Source of the DNA: Syncephalastrum monosporum B8922
Lineage: Eukaryota > Mucoromycota > Mucoromycetes > Mucorales > Syncephalastraceae
Direction: 5' to 3'
Assembly (NCBI GenBank): GCA_000697355.1
Contig: JNEN01001225.1
Span: 62,001 to 126,000, forward strand
DNA length: 64,000 nt
Made by a program: the position numbers and the translations under genes. The notes below the pieces were generated by a model. That model searched no databases. It was not told the origin of the DNA and saw only the letters and a list, made by a program, of their open reading frames with translations. Below are positions 10,298 to 23,285 of this stretch, piece after piece; within the stretch, counting starts at the first letter, position 1, and each line of letters opens with the position of its first letter.

Positions 10298-13200
10298 TCA
10301 CAAGACTTTAAAAGCCTGTTGTTTGGCTTCCTCGTACGCACGCCATAGTGTCTCTGGTTCAATTTCATCTCTGGTTGGGAATGCTTCATGATCCGGCGTA
10401 TCAAACGGCGTGTCCTTGGCTATCCCACCCTCCAATAGAAGCATTACGAGCGTGTTCAGGCTCTCACTTTGGTCGTTTTGCAAGGTCGCACCGCGTTCCT
10501 CGCTGAAGCCCAGCCATCGGTCGCGCATCTCGCTCGTCAGCGGATCGCTGGATATGTTTTCTTGACCGACGACCCGCGCAGCGCGTTCAGCTATTCGGAG
10601 CGCTTCTTGTAGACCACGTGACCGATAAGCATCGTCACATGCCATCTGGTAAGCCTTTTTGTCCATTTCCTATCGCGGTCCATCAGTGGTGAATCCCTCA
10701 CACGAGATGGCATTACTCACCGAGATACATGCGCGTGTAACTGGCTTGAGAGCATAGTAGAAGCTGAGCATGCAGAGCTCGCGTCGCTTAAAGGCTAGCG
10801 GTGGCCCGAGCTCAAAGTTGATATGAAATCGCCAAGCGTCTTCCCGCTCTCGCACTCGGTCAAAGCAGGCCAGCGCACCTGAATAATCGCGCGCAAGGAA
10901 ACGGGTTAATCCTCTGTGGGATGTTTCTGCTAAGCCCTGATACGTCTGGTATTCACTGTAGTAAGGTGCCAAAAGTTCATCTTCTTTGGCTAGGTCGTCG
11001 TTGACGGTCTAGATGAGCGTTAAATAAACGTGATAGGATACACTGCAGCTCTTTGTTACCTCTTTATCGTCCAAATTGTATAGAGTCAAAAGCCGCTTCA
11101 ATGCTCGCGTATCTTTGAGATAAGCCAGAAATCCCTTCATACTACCATGTTTCGTCAGCACACACATTCAGCAGAATTAAATGAAACACTCACTCCCGAA
11201 TGATACGGCCATCATCTGCGCTGTAGCTCTCCGCATCGAGCAGCAAGCGCGTGACAGCTTCGTCCACGGCGGGGCTCGCCTCGGTCGTATCCTGCCAGAC
11301 ATCATCGGGTAAACTCTGTGCATCGCCATTCGAGCTGTCGGCGTAGTTGATACTCTGGTTATCCGCCGTGTCTGCGTCATCGTCGTCATTGGTGTCGTCG
11401 ACATCGACCAGGTGTCCTTCGACTGGCCATTCGCTATCTGCTTGACCGTATTCATGGAGCTCACGCTCAAAGTGACTCCTCTCACTTTCCACAAATTCCT
11501 AAAGCCATAGCATGAGTGTGCGTGTATCCTCTCTCTCATGACGAGACCTGCCTGAAGCGTGGCGGGAAGGTCGGCTTGAAGCTGCTCGCTGGGTATTTTC
11601 GGGATGGATCTATCCGTGTAGATAAGTGCAAAGGGCGGGGTCGGGTCGTGGAGGACGTGCTGCTCCAAGGCAGGCTCAACGAGAGCATCGGAAAATTTGT
11701 ACCAGTCGCCATTCACATTGGCATACGCCCAATAGTGACCCGGCCCGTCATAGCCATCTCGGTGAAGGGATGCATGCAGGTCATACGGCCTTTGGCGCAG
11801 CTCAGGTACATCAAATATTTTATGAATGGCACCCATGCGATCACTTTCCAGATGCTCCAGTTCTATAGAGAAAGAGGAGGTAGGCTTTAGCACACGTCCG
11901 CTGTGCGCACGAGAATACGTATTACCTTCCAACCTCCGTGTGATGCTTTCTTGCGTCTCCATGAGCACAGTGCGCAGGTTTTGAAGCTCGCCGTCCGGGT
12001 CATCTTGCCTTGCTGCAAAGTATTTCAGCGTGGATTCCAGAATGCCACGCTTGTCTATACTGGAGTCAAATGTCTTTTCGTCAGGACAGCCGAATAACAG
12101 ACATGGGCAAGACAGAGGAGGCCCTCACCTGATCGATCGGCAGCTATGCATTTTGTTTTTCAGCTCAGAACGCGCGCGTCGGATCTCGTTCCGCCAGTTC
12201 TCGACTTGTTGATAGCCGGCCAGCGCCTTGTCTCGATTCTCGAGGAGATAGCGGTCCATGTAGAGAGTTTTTTCGACGGTGTACCTGTCTTCGGCGGAGA
12301 TCATGCGGTTCTGCTCGTCGTCGTTGCCGTCAAACGAGATGAGCAGGATGGGTGGAACGCGCTCAAAGGTCGTCATCTTGATTTGAGCGGTTTCAGAGGA
12401 CGTGTCGCTTACGCCGTCATCATCATCGTCATCGTCTTCATCATTCTCTTGTGGGTAGCTACTCTCATATACGAGCGGTGCCAGGCATTCGTGAAAGCTT
12501 TTCTGTCTCCGGTAGGAACCTAACGTTAAGTAGAAGATTTCTTCATGGTCGGTATCGTCTCCGTATTCAATTTGGGCCCGTAATCGGAAAAGACTACACA
12601 ATCAATGTCACTCGTAACGTTGTCTTCACCTGTATATATCCTATAAAGCAAAGTACTCACTCGGCAAGATTCTTTTGTGTACTAAAGACATTGAACAGCG
12701 AATCCAAAAATACTTTTGATGGGTGAGTTAGAAAGCTAAAACGCACCCCGCTTTTGTCCTTACCATCCACACCCACGTCCGACGATCGCCAATCGTTCCG
12801 AGAGGACTTTTTGTCACTCATGCTGCGTACAAAATGGATACTCGACCCGTATTGCCGTCGGGTATTGCTCAAAAACGCGTAGAGCTTCTGCAGTTCGGAC
12901 AGCGCTAGTCACATGACATGGTCAGCCTTCTCTTGTGCGCCATCACCTTTCGCTTTACTTTTATCGGGCATGGTCATGGCTTCAAGGTGCGTGTTGCCGT
13001 ACGCATCCCACTCAGCCTGTGCAAGGACGCGCTCTTCGATCGGGATCGATTCATCTGCGTCGAGGGGGGCTTCGGCTGCGGGAGGCGGGGGCCGGCGGAC
13101 GAGGGTGTAGCCATACACGCCGTCGCCTTTCCCTTTCCAATAATCATCGATGGAACCCCATCCGTAAGGGAGGGGCTGATGGGTGAGGATCAAGTGGCGG

Positions 13201-14029
13201 AACAAGGTGATGTGGAAAAGCGACTGCAGAATGGCAGGGACGTAAGCGTACTCGAATTCGGGTGGCCGGAGTCCGATCGGTCTAAATCAGCCGTTATTAG
13301 GATGGATGTTTCCAGCCATGGAATCGTAAGGTTTTACATGTCTGGCTGTGCAACTCGTTCGGTGGGGTTGCTAGGATCGTGCCACCAAGTGAGAGGTGGT
13401 TTGGTAACTATCGGCGAAGGAGGATTGTTGCCTTTGTCCGGACTACCTTCCTTGGCGACCGAAGGCAGCGTGAGGGCCCAGCTCTTCTCATCATAGTCCT
13501 CTTTCGGACCCATTCTCTCGGCGTCGGTCAACGCATAATCTTTTTGCATTGAGACGCGATTTTCTGCAGCGAAAAAGGGGATGAAAACCTCGCGTTTAAT
13601 CCCGGGAGACACGGAGACACATACCTGGGCCCAAGCTACTACTGTCATTGTCATTTTCCGTGTCCTGTATATGGCTTGGCAATTTAGGCCAGAGGCTCGA
13701 CGCCTGATATCACATCAGTACAGTAGTAGGCTCATAGGTTATGTTGTCCTGCACATACATTATCGCTGTCGCTGTCGTCGTCGGCATGGCCCGAGAAAAT
13801 AAAGTCGGCGGCTCGATCGACTTCGTAATTGTAACGCTGAAGAGTTCAACTCGTGTGAATGGGCGAAAGGGAAAGTGGATCGCTTCGCTTAGCCTACCGA
13901 GAGTGCTCTGACGGCTTGTTTCCGGCTGACACCCTACAAAGACGGTTCGTTGAATGGCACATGACTCATTAATGAGACCCATACGAGATCCATAAGCTGC
14001 ACTATCGCAGCCTCTGCTTCGGTATTCAT
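10298..14029 (-). CDS. USP25/28-type ubiquitin-specific protease homologue lacking catalytic Cys
   Basis: Fifteen exons: complement(10298..10669, 10721..11008, 11060..11141, 11194..11498, 11552..11862, 11926..12059, 12129..12593, 12661..12712, 12764..12904, 12947..13281, 13338..13563, 13625..13703, 13759..13836, 13898..13933, 13985..14029), 982 residues. Residues 1-45 form a UBA domain (IVQLMDLGVSRKQAVRAL). The USP core begins near 155 with PIGL...ILQSLF. The family-specific helix TLYMDRYLLENRDKAL lies near 440, the insert carries acidic runs, and the His box GHYWAYANV...WYKFSD is near 573. The long C-terminal region matches USP25/28 layout (about 1050 residues in man). Where the family has GNTCW/Y this protein reads EFEYAYVPAI, so the nucleophile is missing. 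One apparent in-frame TGA is removed by a 42-nt intron (12905..12946). The 11499..11551 intron likely uses a GC donor. Acts, by family, on ubiquitinated nuclear substrates; catalysis here is doubtful. Confidence 0.85.
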
Positions 14030-14344
14030 AGCGAGTGGGGGGCACAGCTGAGAAGGGTATCGACACGCAGCAGAAGAGTCAGAATGAGACAAAGTGCGTA
14101 AAGGGCGATGGCGGAGTTTTTCGCCGACGCGAACTTGTTCGCTTCAGATACAACCCAACCTTGCAACTCCTCCGCGTCCACCACACAATAGCCGCCGAAA
14201 ACCAGTACATACAATAAAAAGATGATGCAAATGAAATATAATATAAGGTGTGAAAGAGAGAGAGAGTAATCATGTGCTTTATCTGATAAAGAGAAAGAGA
14301 TGCATATATATTTTATCACATAGATATGTGAGAAGTCTACGGAT
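14030..14344. other. Intergenic, 3' region of elongation factor 2
   Basis: 315 bp, AT-rich with a short GA run near 14255. It should contain the EF2 3' UTR and the promoter of the USP-like gene. No coding signal. Confidence 0.45.
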
Positions 14345-17318
14345 TTACAGCTTGTCATAGTACTTGTCGAGGCCAGGGATATCCTCAACAAGACCCTTTC
14401 TCTTACGGACGGCACGGATGATGTCGTACACCTTGTTACCGGCCTCAAGCGGGTCACCGGTCATGGCGGCCCAGTGGTCGAACACGGCCTGGGGGAAGGC
14501 CTGACCACCAGTGGCGGCACGGAGATCGGCAGTGAAACCGAACGACTCGTTGACGGGCATGTGAGCCTTGACGGTCATCATGGGGGTACCAGGACGCTGC
14601 TCCTCAGAGAAGACAATACCACGACGACGGTTAAGAACAGAGTAGATACCACCGATGACAGAGTCGGGGCACTGGATTTCGACGAGGTACATGGGCTCCT
14701 GGATACCGGGCTTGGCGGTAAGGACGGAGGCGTACACGACACGACGGAAGGTAGGGATGATCTGTCCACCACCTCTGTGGATGGCATCAGCGTGAAGAAC
14801 AACATCGAGGATGTTGAAGCGGGTACCACGCATGTTCTCCTCAGCAAGGGGACCCTCCTTGGTGGCCCACTGGAAGGCAGCAACACAAGAGTCCTTGATT
14901 TCGTTCAGGTACTGCACAGCCTTGGTGGCATCAACGACAAGGTTGGGGCCAGTGGCATCGGGACCGAAACACCAGATCTTACGGGCCTCAGCAACGTCCC
15001 ACTCGTACTTGTCGGCGAGGATACGGGCACGGGCCTTGAAATCGTCCTTGGGGGTGATCTTGCCCTGCTCGATCTCGTTCGAGAGCTCGTCATCGAGGGG
15101 CTGAGCGCGCATGAAGATACGGTTGTGCTTGTTGGGCGACTTGGACAGACAGTCGATGGAAGACTCGGCGGTGACGGTCTCACGGTACTGGACGACGGGG
15201 TCGGAGGTACGGATGGGAACCTGGGCGTGGTCCTCCTCAAGATCCTTGAGAATAATTTCCAAGTGAAGCTCACCAGCACCGGCAACGATGTGCTCACCGG
15301 AGTCGGAGGTCATGGTCAGGACACAGGGGTCAGACTTGGCAAGACGCTTAAGACCCTCGACAAGCTTGGGCAGATCAGAGGCGTTCTTACACTCGACAGC
15401 GACCTGGACGACGGGCGAGACGGAGAACTTCATGACCTTCATGTTGTGGGCAACCTCGGAGGTGGTGATGGTACCCGACTTGACAAGGAACTGGTCGACA
15501 CCGACAAGACCAATGATGTTACCGGCAGGGCAGTCATCGATGGCCTCGGTGTTACGGCCCATCATAAGAACGGTACGCTGGATAGACTTGACGGCAAGGT
15601 CGGTCTTGGAGCCGGGCTTGTAGTTGGGGCCCTGGATACGGACCTTCAGACCGGCACGGATGGTACCGGAGAAGACACGACCGAAGGCGTAGAAACGACC
15701 CTTATCGGAGGTAGGCACCATCTTGGAGACGTACATCATAAGGGGACCGTTGGGGTCACAGTCACGGATACCCTGGGCGCACTCGTCGTCGGTGGGACCC
15801 TCGTAGAGGTTGACGACACGGTACTTCTGGGCAGTGACGGGCGAGGGAAGATGAATACAGATCATTTCCAGGAGGGCATCACCGCAGGGCAAGAACTTGC
15901 GCATGATAACCTTGAGGAGCTGCTTGCCCTCGAGGTCCTTCTCGTCAGCCTTCAGCTGGATGTCGAGCTTGTCGAGCAGGGTGGGGATCTGGTCCTTCTT
16001 GAAGTTCATGACCGAATCGAAGATACGGAAGATGGGGTCCAAGACGAACATGTTGAAGGCACGCTCGAGGGGCTTGCCATCGGCATCAGTGGACTTGGTG
16101 GACCACTTCTTGGTCTTGGGGTTGAAGTAGTTCTCACCCCAGAGCTTGACCATCATCTTCTCCTTGTCGACACCGAACTTCTTGGAGTAACGGACGGCGA
16201 ACTGGCGGAGGGTGAAACCCCAACCGTGGAGACCGGAGGCGAAGGCAACGGTACCCTTCTCGGGGGCGACCTGGACATCACCAAGAGCCTCATCGTAGTA
16301 GGTGGCGATGATGACGTTGACGGACTCGATGGTACGGGCGAAGGTCTATAAAGTTGAATGTTTACGATGAGCCCCATGACCAACATTTCACAGAATGAGA
16401 ATATAAACAAATACGCACCTGGTACAGCTCCTCCTTGTCAACCTGGAGTTCGAGAAGGGCACGATCGACCTTGTTGATACAGATGACGGGCTTGATGCGC
16501 TCACCAAGGGCCTGACGGAGCACAGTCTCGGTCTGGACACAGACACCGTCGATGGTGTCGACGACGACAAGGGCACCATCGGTGACACGGAGGGCAGCAG
16601 TGACTTCGGAGGAGAAGTCAACGTGACCAGGCGAGTCGATCAAGTTGATCAAGAAAGAGTGACCTATCAAATGCAACCAAAACAAAAATTGAGCCACCGT
16701 TCTGCTTTATCATTTTTTGGGGTATCACAACAAAAAAATGCTCATTTGTGTGATGGTTTGGTTTTTTTTTGCTGCGGCGAGAGGCAAAGCAAGAAAGAAC
16801 ACTTACCATCGGTCTTCTGGTTCTTGATTTCCTTGATGTCATCAGGGTTCTCCATCTCGAAGTACATGGAGATGGCAGTCGACTTGATAGTGATACCACG
16901 CTCCTGTTCATCCTTACGGGTGTCCATGAAACGGGTCTCACCAGCACGACCGGCCGAGATAATACCGGCCTTGGACACAAGCGAATCGGAAAGAGTCGAC
17001 TTGCCGTGATCGACGTGAGCAATGACGGACATGTTACGAACGTTCGTAACCTTGTCCTGTTGGCCATAACAAAAAGCATGTTTAGCAACCTCGTCGTTGT
17101 GTGGGCGTTTGTAGTTCTTACCATAAGGCCACGGATCTCCTCAACAGTAAAGTTCACTAATCGTCAAAATGTCAAGAGTTGGGTCAGTCTACCATTGCCA
17201 TGGCAACGCAAAGACAGTGGCGTGAATCCGCAACCATCCATCCATCCATCGATGGACGGATGCATCCATCCATGAATGACGTTGGAGGGGTCCAGCCATG
17301 CTGATAGTACGTACCCAT
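14345..17318 (-). CDS. EFT2: Translation elongation factor 2 (eEF2)
   Basis: GTPase that translocates the ribosome after peptide-bond formation. Exons complement(14345..16345, 16419..16663, 16807..17056, 17122..17156, 17315..17318), 844 residues against 842 in yeast. G1 is AHVDHGKST, the switch I region [16 protein letters not shown] carries the phosphorylatable Thr, G3 is DSPGHVD, G4 is NKVD, and the diphthamide site is the His in [12 protein letters not shown] near residue 700. The first coding exon is only ATGG; a 158-nt intron with ATCC tetranucleotide runs (about 17234-17272) follows, longer than any other intron in the window, as often seen in highly expressed genes. Strong codon bias (C/G-ending codons) creates a false 625-codon ORF on the opposite strand. 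Very confident. Confidence 0.97.
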
Positions 17319-18500
17319 TTTGCAGAGCTAAGGATGGGGTGGAGAAGAAGGATAGATAAGACTTTGGGCTGCGCGCTCACTTTTCGCGAACCCCCGGAGA
17401 CTCAATGCGCTCTTGTGATTGGCTCTGGCTGGGCTTTTAGCGCAATATGGCATAATTGCGCCCCCGAATGGACGATTCATGGACCGACCCCATTACGCAC
17501 TCTTTTGTCTTTTTTGGCTGCAGCGACTCCGTGTTTTTCTCAACCCTGCGTCACTCAGACGTCGTCTTGTCATCCTCCTGTCCTCTTTCTCCCCCCTTTG
17601 CCTTGCCCTCCGATGAAAAAAAAAAAGTCTTTCCGACCGTACTACCTCCGTTGATCTGAGCGTCTGAGCGCGTTAGGTTTTTGACGTTATTGTCATGTCA
17701 TTCTGTTTGGTCCATGAATTGAAATTTATTTTTTTTGGCGACACCAATGAGAACAGAGAAAAAAGCACTTTGTTGATGCGCAGGGTCACTCACTCAGGAG
17801 GACTTCATACCTGGGTAACTCTTATTTACCCTTTGCTCTTTTTGTCCTTACTTCCTGCACGAGCGGTCTGTGGCAAAACTGACAAACAAAAAAAAAATTA
17901 AACGCACTGTGTCCTCTCTGCCTCTTTTTTTTTTTTTCTTGTTGCGCAACAACTCCTTAAACACCGCCCGAGCATTGCATTTGGTATAGATCGTGTCAAC
18001 CAACCCCTTCTGAATTCTTCATCCCTGAGCAAGCTTAAGCCGTTTAAAAAACAAGAGGACAATGGACAGGATGTGTCGGAAATAAAATAATATAAAAAAG
18101 GCGGCTGTGCCTGTAAACCACGTTTTACAAACTGTCATGGGAACGTATACTGTATGTGTTTGTCAATTGACATCCCAATGTTGAGTGTTTACTAGGCGTA
18201 CGGCGTGATGCATATGTGCGCGCACGCGACTCATAAGTGTGCGTGTAAGTGTGTATGTGTATGTGTATGTGTATGTGTGTATGTGTGTGTGTGTGTGTGT
18301 GTGGAGTGTGGGTATTACAGGCATGTTGTGTGAGTGAGAGTGTGTACTTCCCACTACAAACCTCACGAGGATGCCCCAATGAGTGCTTCGTTCCCATATA
18401 CATTCTGATGCTTCTCCTTACAAAAATCAACAAAATACACAAAAGCGATCTAGTTCTGCTGCAAATGTTTACATTTATCACATGATGTCCGGTTCTAGTA
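17319..18500. promoter_or_regulatory. Upstream region of eEF2, with GT microsatellite
   Basis: About 1.2 kb. The EF2-proximal part is rich in pyrimidine and A/T runs, fitting a strong promoter. A (GT/ATGT)n microsatellite covers 18241-18304. No coding segment is convincing. Confidence 0.5.
18241..18304. repeat. GT-rich microsatellite
   Basis: Tandem GTGTAT/GT units ending in an uninterrupted GT run of about ten dinucleotides. Confidence 0.9.
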
Positions 18501-19959
18501 TTACATTTGGTGAAGCATGCGACCCATGCCAGGATCGGAGAATCGTTTCATGGAGGTCTCGTGCGATGCTGCTGCTGCGGCTTGTGCTGCGGGTGATCCC
18601 CAGTCTCGTCGCTGCGGTGAGTGATGGAGGTGAGGGTGGTGGTGATAGGCATAGTCGGGGTAGTAATGCGGATGGCGAGGATGGTGATGACTTGGGATAG
18701 ACCCGACGCGAGGACTCTCTTCATTATCATCATCATAGAAATAGACATTTTCAACCCCAGCCTCGTCCTGGTCCTCGTCTTGGTCCTCGACCTTGTCATC
18801 GTTGTCATCGTTGTCAGCGTCGTCGTCTGGCTGTTCCTGTGCGGACCAGAGAGAGAAGTCTGAGGAGAGAACCTGGATAGCGGCATCACGCAGGGCCTGC
18901 CTGCTGACCATTTTGGGGTAACGATAGGCGACTATGGACGGTTTAAGATTTGGGCTACCTCCTTCCTCCCTGAGCGAGCCGAGTTGAGGTGCGAATCGCA
19001 TACTCAAGCTGCGTCTCCGCTGCTGCTGTTCCTGTGTTTGCTGTTGTTGTTGGGAGGAGCGAGAAGGTTGGACGAAGACGGCCGAGTCGCGTTTAATTGA
19101 GCATGAGCGGTGTGGTATGAATATGGCAGACGCGGCACGGCCTTCACCCAAGGCACGAGCTATATTGGCATTGGTTAAGCCATGAATGCCTTCGTATATC
19201 AGTGTCTGCTTTTGGTGTCTGTATTGGTCGAGGCTGGCCCCGGGTGCCCATGACGTGTGGCGCGCGCGGCGTCCTCTGGATGGAGACGTCGTGGAGTGAG
19301 AGACGGGTATAGGCACAGTTGCAGAATGAGAGACAGCGGAGGTACGGGTGGGACTCTGCTGATCTGGATGCTGGAGCTCCTGGAACTGTTTGGTCTGTGC
19401 AGGTTTGTCTTTCCCACTGCGTAGCCAACGACCAATCAGACGAAACCATTTTCGCTTCTTTTTGGCGGGCTTTCCTTCCTCCTGCTGTTGTCGTTGCAGC
19501 CGTTGTTGGTCACTGAGAAAGTCATCTTGAATGATCTCTTCGCTAATGGAGCTGGTATCCAGGGGCACTAAGGAGGAGATCTCGGCTCGACGGCGGCGTT
19601 GGAGTTCGACTTCCAACTGAAGCATATTATTCTGCACCTTGACAAACTGCTCGACGTGCATTATCCGCAACTCGCGGCTGGGCGGATACTACTCTTGTTA
19701 TTCAGCAGATGCTTTGGATGGTTGCCTCTACACTTACAGATTCCGTATGGTACCTCAGATTGATTTCTGTGAGGGGCCTAATGACAGGCTCGACCTTGGG
19801 TAAGCCAGGCAAATCGCCTTCATCCGGTGTCTGAGCGTTGATTTGTTCGATTTCAGAAAAATGGGATGAGGTGCTGTTCGTTTCATCGAGTGATAGAGGA
19901 ATTGAAAGCGATCGTGCTGGTAAAGGAAACGAGTGCCGCTTGGACAGTTGTCTGTGCAT
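18501..19959 (-). CDS. Unknown basic/acidic low-complexity protein
   Basis: Two exons, complement(18501..19688, 19738..19959), 469 residues. The join replaces a TTG-started frame by a proper ATG (MHRQLSKRHSFPLPARSLS). The order of segments is an N-terminal Ser-rich part, a predicted helix (VEQFVKVQNNMLQLEVEL) near 90, a basic patch KKKRKWFRLIGRWLRSGK, Gln and Arg runs, a long Asp/Glu-rich stretch near 365 and a Tyr/His-rich C-terminus. No catalytic domain or membrane segment is seen. The basic patch could be a nuclear signal. I do not recognise the family. Confidence 0.7.
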
Positions 19960-20366
19960 CCTTATTTCTATTTACGAAATCACACGGTCCGATTATGAAA
20001 AGAAAAGCAAGAAAAACAAGAGAGAAAGAACTGATTAGAATAGCAAGAAAAAAAAAGAAAAAAAAAAAAAAAAGAGAGAGAGAGAGAGATAGAGGGAGTA
20101 CAAAAGTTGAATCAATAGCGTATCCAAAACAAGGGAGTGCGCATCACTCTGCTGACTTTTTTTGTTTTTTGTTTCGTGTAAAAGGCGATGATAGAACGGA
20201 TAGAACAAGATAAAGAGAAAGAGCGGGAGAGAAACACTAAACGAGATATTAAAGACGCATGCAAAAGATGGCTACCCACATGACCCCCTTTTGTTTCCAG
20301 TGGACGATAGTCGGTATCATGCCAACTCCATCACGGCACACACGCACGCTCACGCGCAAACGAGAA

Positions 20367-20397
<31 letters not shown>

Positions 20398-20458
20398 TAT
20401 ACACATACATATACACGTACACATACACGTACAGATATGTACTCACACGCCGCAGGTT
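19960..20458. repeat. Low-complexity intergenic segment
   Basis: Contains an A-run followed by GA repeats (20047-20089) and an (ACATAC)n hexanucleotide array with ACACGT variants (about 20369-20437). Together they fill most of the 500 bp between two same-strand genes. ORFs predicted across them are repeat artefacts. Confidence 0.8.
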
Positions 20459-21631
20459 TTAATACACTACTTCCATGTCTACCGTGCCTGCATGCCGTGC
20501 CTCTTCTTGCAGTTGTCTCATTTCCTTTTGTTTCTGTGCGCGCTTTTCAAATGCGCGATGATCGGCATACCGAGTGAGGAAATAACCCACGACAGCTACC
20601 CCCAGGCCTGCTAGCACGACACCAGCTAAAATTTCAAAATAATAATAACAATAAAAAAAAAGAGAGTTATCAGTACGATATTCATTGACAGGCTATTTAA
20701 GACGTACTCATCCCTTTCCAGATGGTCTCCCACCTGACGGCTTCGAGCTCGGTCCGCACATCCCCGAGCGAGACCGTGATTTTATTGTTGAGCTCTTGTA
20801 TCTGGATATCGATTTTGTTGTGCTCTTCCCGACCCGTGTTCTTGTGATAATTCATATCGAGCGTCACGTCGTTTTTCATCATGGCCACATCCTCGTTCAG
20901 TTGCTGCCTGAGACTCTCCATGTCACGCGCGATCGCGCTGCCTTCGGTCTGCAGTATTTGTATATCATTTCGGCGCATCATCTGAAATTCTGTTCGCAGC
21001 TCGGACATGGCAGCCTTAAACAAATAGGTCTCCTGTAGACGCACCATGGAGCGTGGTTTTTTTGCTGTTGAGTGCAGAAGAGGATTTGTACTTATACGTA
21101 CATACATTGTCTAGATCCGACCGGAGGAGGAATTGGCTGCGAATGTATGCCGAGCTGCAGTGACACGTCAGTGCATCATACGCGCATAGGTCGATACATC
21201 GCGCTTTCCCTCTCGTCCATTTACCTCTCGCGTAAGCGAAACTTGATACCTTTCATGACAGTCTCAGCTTGGCGCCGCGAGTATCCTTGCATGCTGAGCT
21301 TGGTAAGGAGATCGTACGTATCAAAGTGATGTTTGATATCCGTCTGATCACGAAGGGAGGCCAGGCTGGTTTTATGAGTCCTTAGGGGCTTCTTCGCTGC
21401 TTCGGCAAGATCATCGAACACGGTTTTTCCGGCGTTGCTCTCCGGGTTTTGCCCTCCGGCTCTATCAGGCAGCGGTGGTTTTAACTTGGGTGCGTCGTCG
21501 TCGTGCGGAATGGGTCGCGTGGGATGAGGAGAGGGGAATGGCAAGTCGCCGTTGCTCGTATAGCGGCGTGAAAGCCAGTGCCTTTGTAATCCCTTTGTTC
21601 TGGCAATGAAAGACGACGTGGCAGCGCGCAT
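20459..21631 (-). CDS. MCUR1/CCDC90-family mitochondrial coiled-coil protein
   Basis: Exons complement(20459..20625, 20708..21032, 21106..21154, 21225..21631), 315 residues. The N-terminus MRAATSSFIARTKGLQRHWL is an arginine-rich presequence without acids. The conserved start of the family domain is HHFDTYDLLTKLSMQGYSR, then RSDLDNETYLFKAAMSELRTE, a long coiled coil, and a C-terminal membrane helix GVVLAGLGVAVVGYFLTRY with a short matrix or intermembrane tail. Relatives are yeast Fmp32 and human MCUR1/CCDC90B (inner membrane, linked to calcium uniporter assembly and cytochrome oxidase assembly). Gene lies downstream of GTR1 on the same strand. Family is confident; the precise role is not. Confidence 0.88.
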
Positions 21632-21874
21632 GACTGCAGGGAAAGCGGGAGAAGAAGTGAGGTAGACAATGCCACAAAAATCCCAATGGGAGGAAATCAA
21701 AAGACCGCAGCATGACGACAGCGAACTGTGATCATAGCGTGTGTGTGTGTGTGTGTGTATGGGCGTATGTGTATTTGAATATGGATATGTGCAAACTTTC
21801 TTTTTTTCTTCGATTTTACGTATATCGCACCGCGACAGATGCTCCCTATGATACAAGGATTCTTCTTTTTCCCC
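21632..21874. promoter_or_regulatory. Spacer between GTR1 and MCUR1-like gene
   Basis: 243 bp that must hold the GTR1 3' end and the next promoter; includes a GT run at about 21739-21759. Confidence 0.45.
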
Positions 21875-23119
<1,245 letters not shown>

Positions 23120-23285
23120 CGTGTATGTGTGAGTATTGCGTGCAAGAGAGGTTGAAAAAGAGCGAGAAGCTGAGCTGACTGAGTTAATTCAATTTGACTA
23201 TTCGACCACAGCGCATAATGCGCTCCGCCTTTTTTTTTTTTTTTTTATCAATGAAAAACAAAGCATATCTCGATAAGGTGCGCGT

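Noticed and set aside
12900..12960. In-frame TGA suggesting a broken USP gene
   Set aside because: A 42-nt GT-AG intron (12905..12946) removes it and restores the family sequence SELQKLYAFL.
14474..16351. 625-codon plus-strand ORF
   Set aside because: It is the antisense of eEF2, kept open by extreme codon bias; the minus-strand protein is unmistakable.
18125..18481. Thr/His-repeat ORFs around 18.2 kb and 20.3 kb
   Set aside because: Products of GT and ACATAC microsatellites read in frame.
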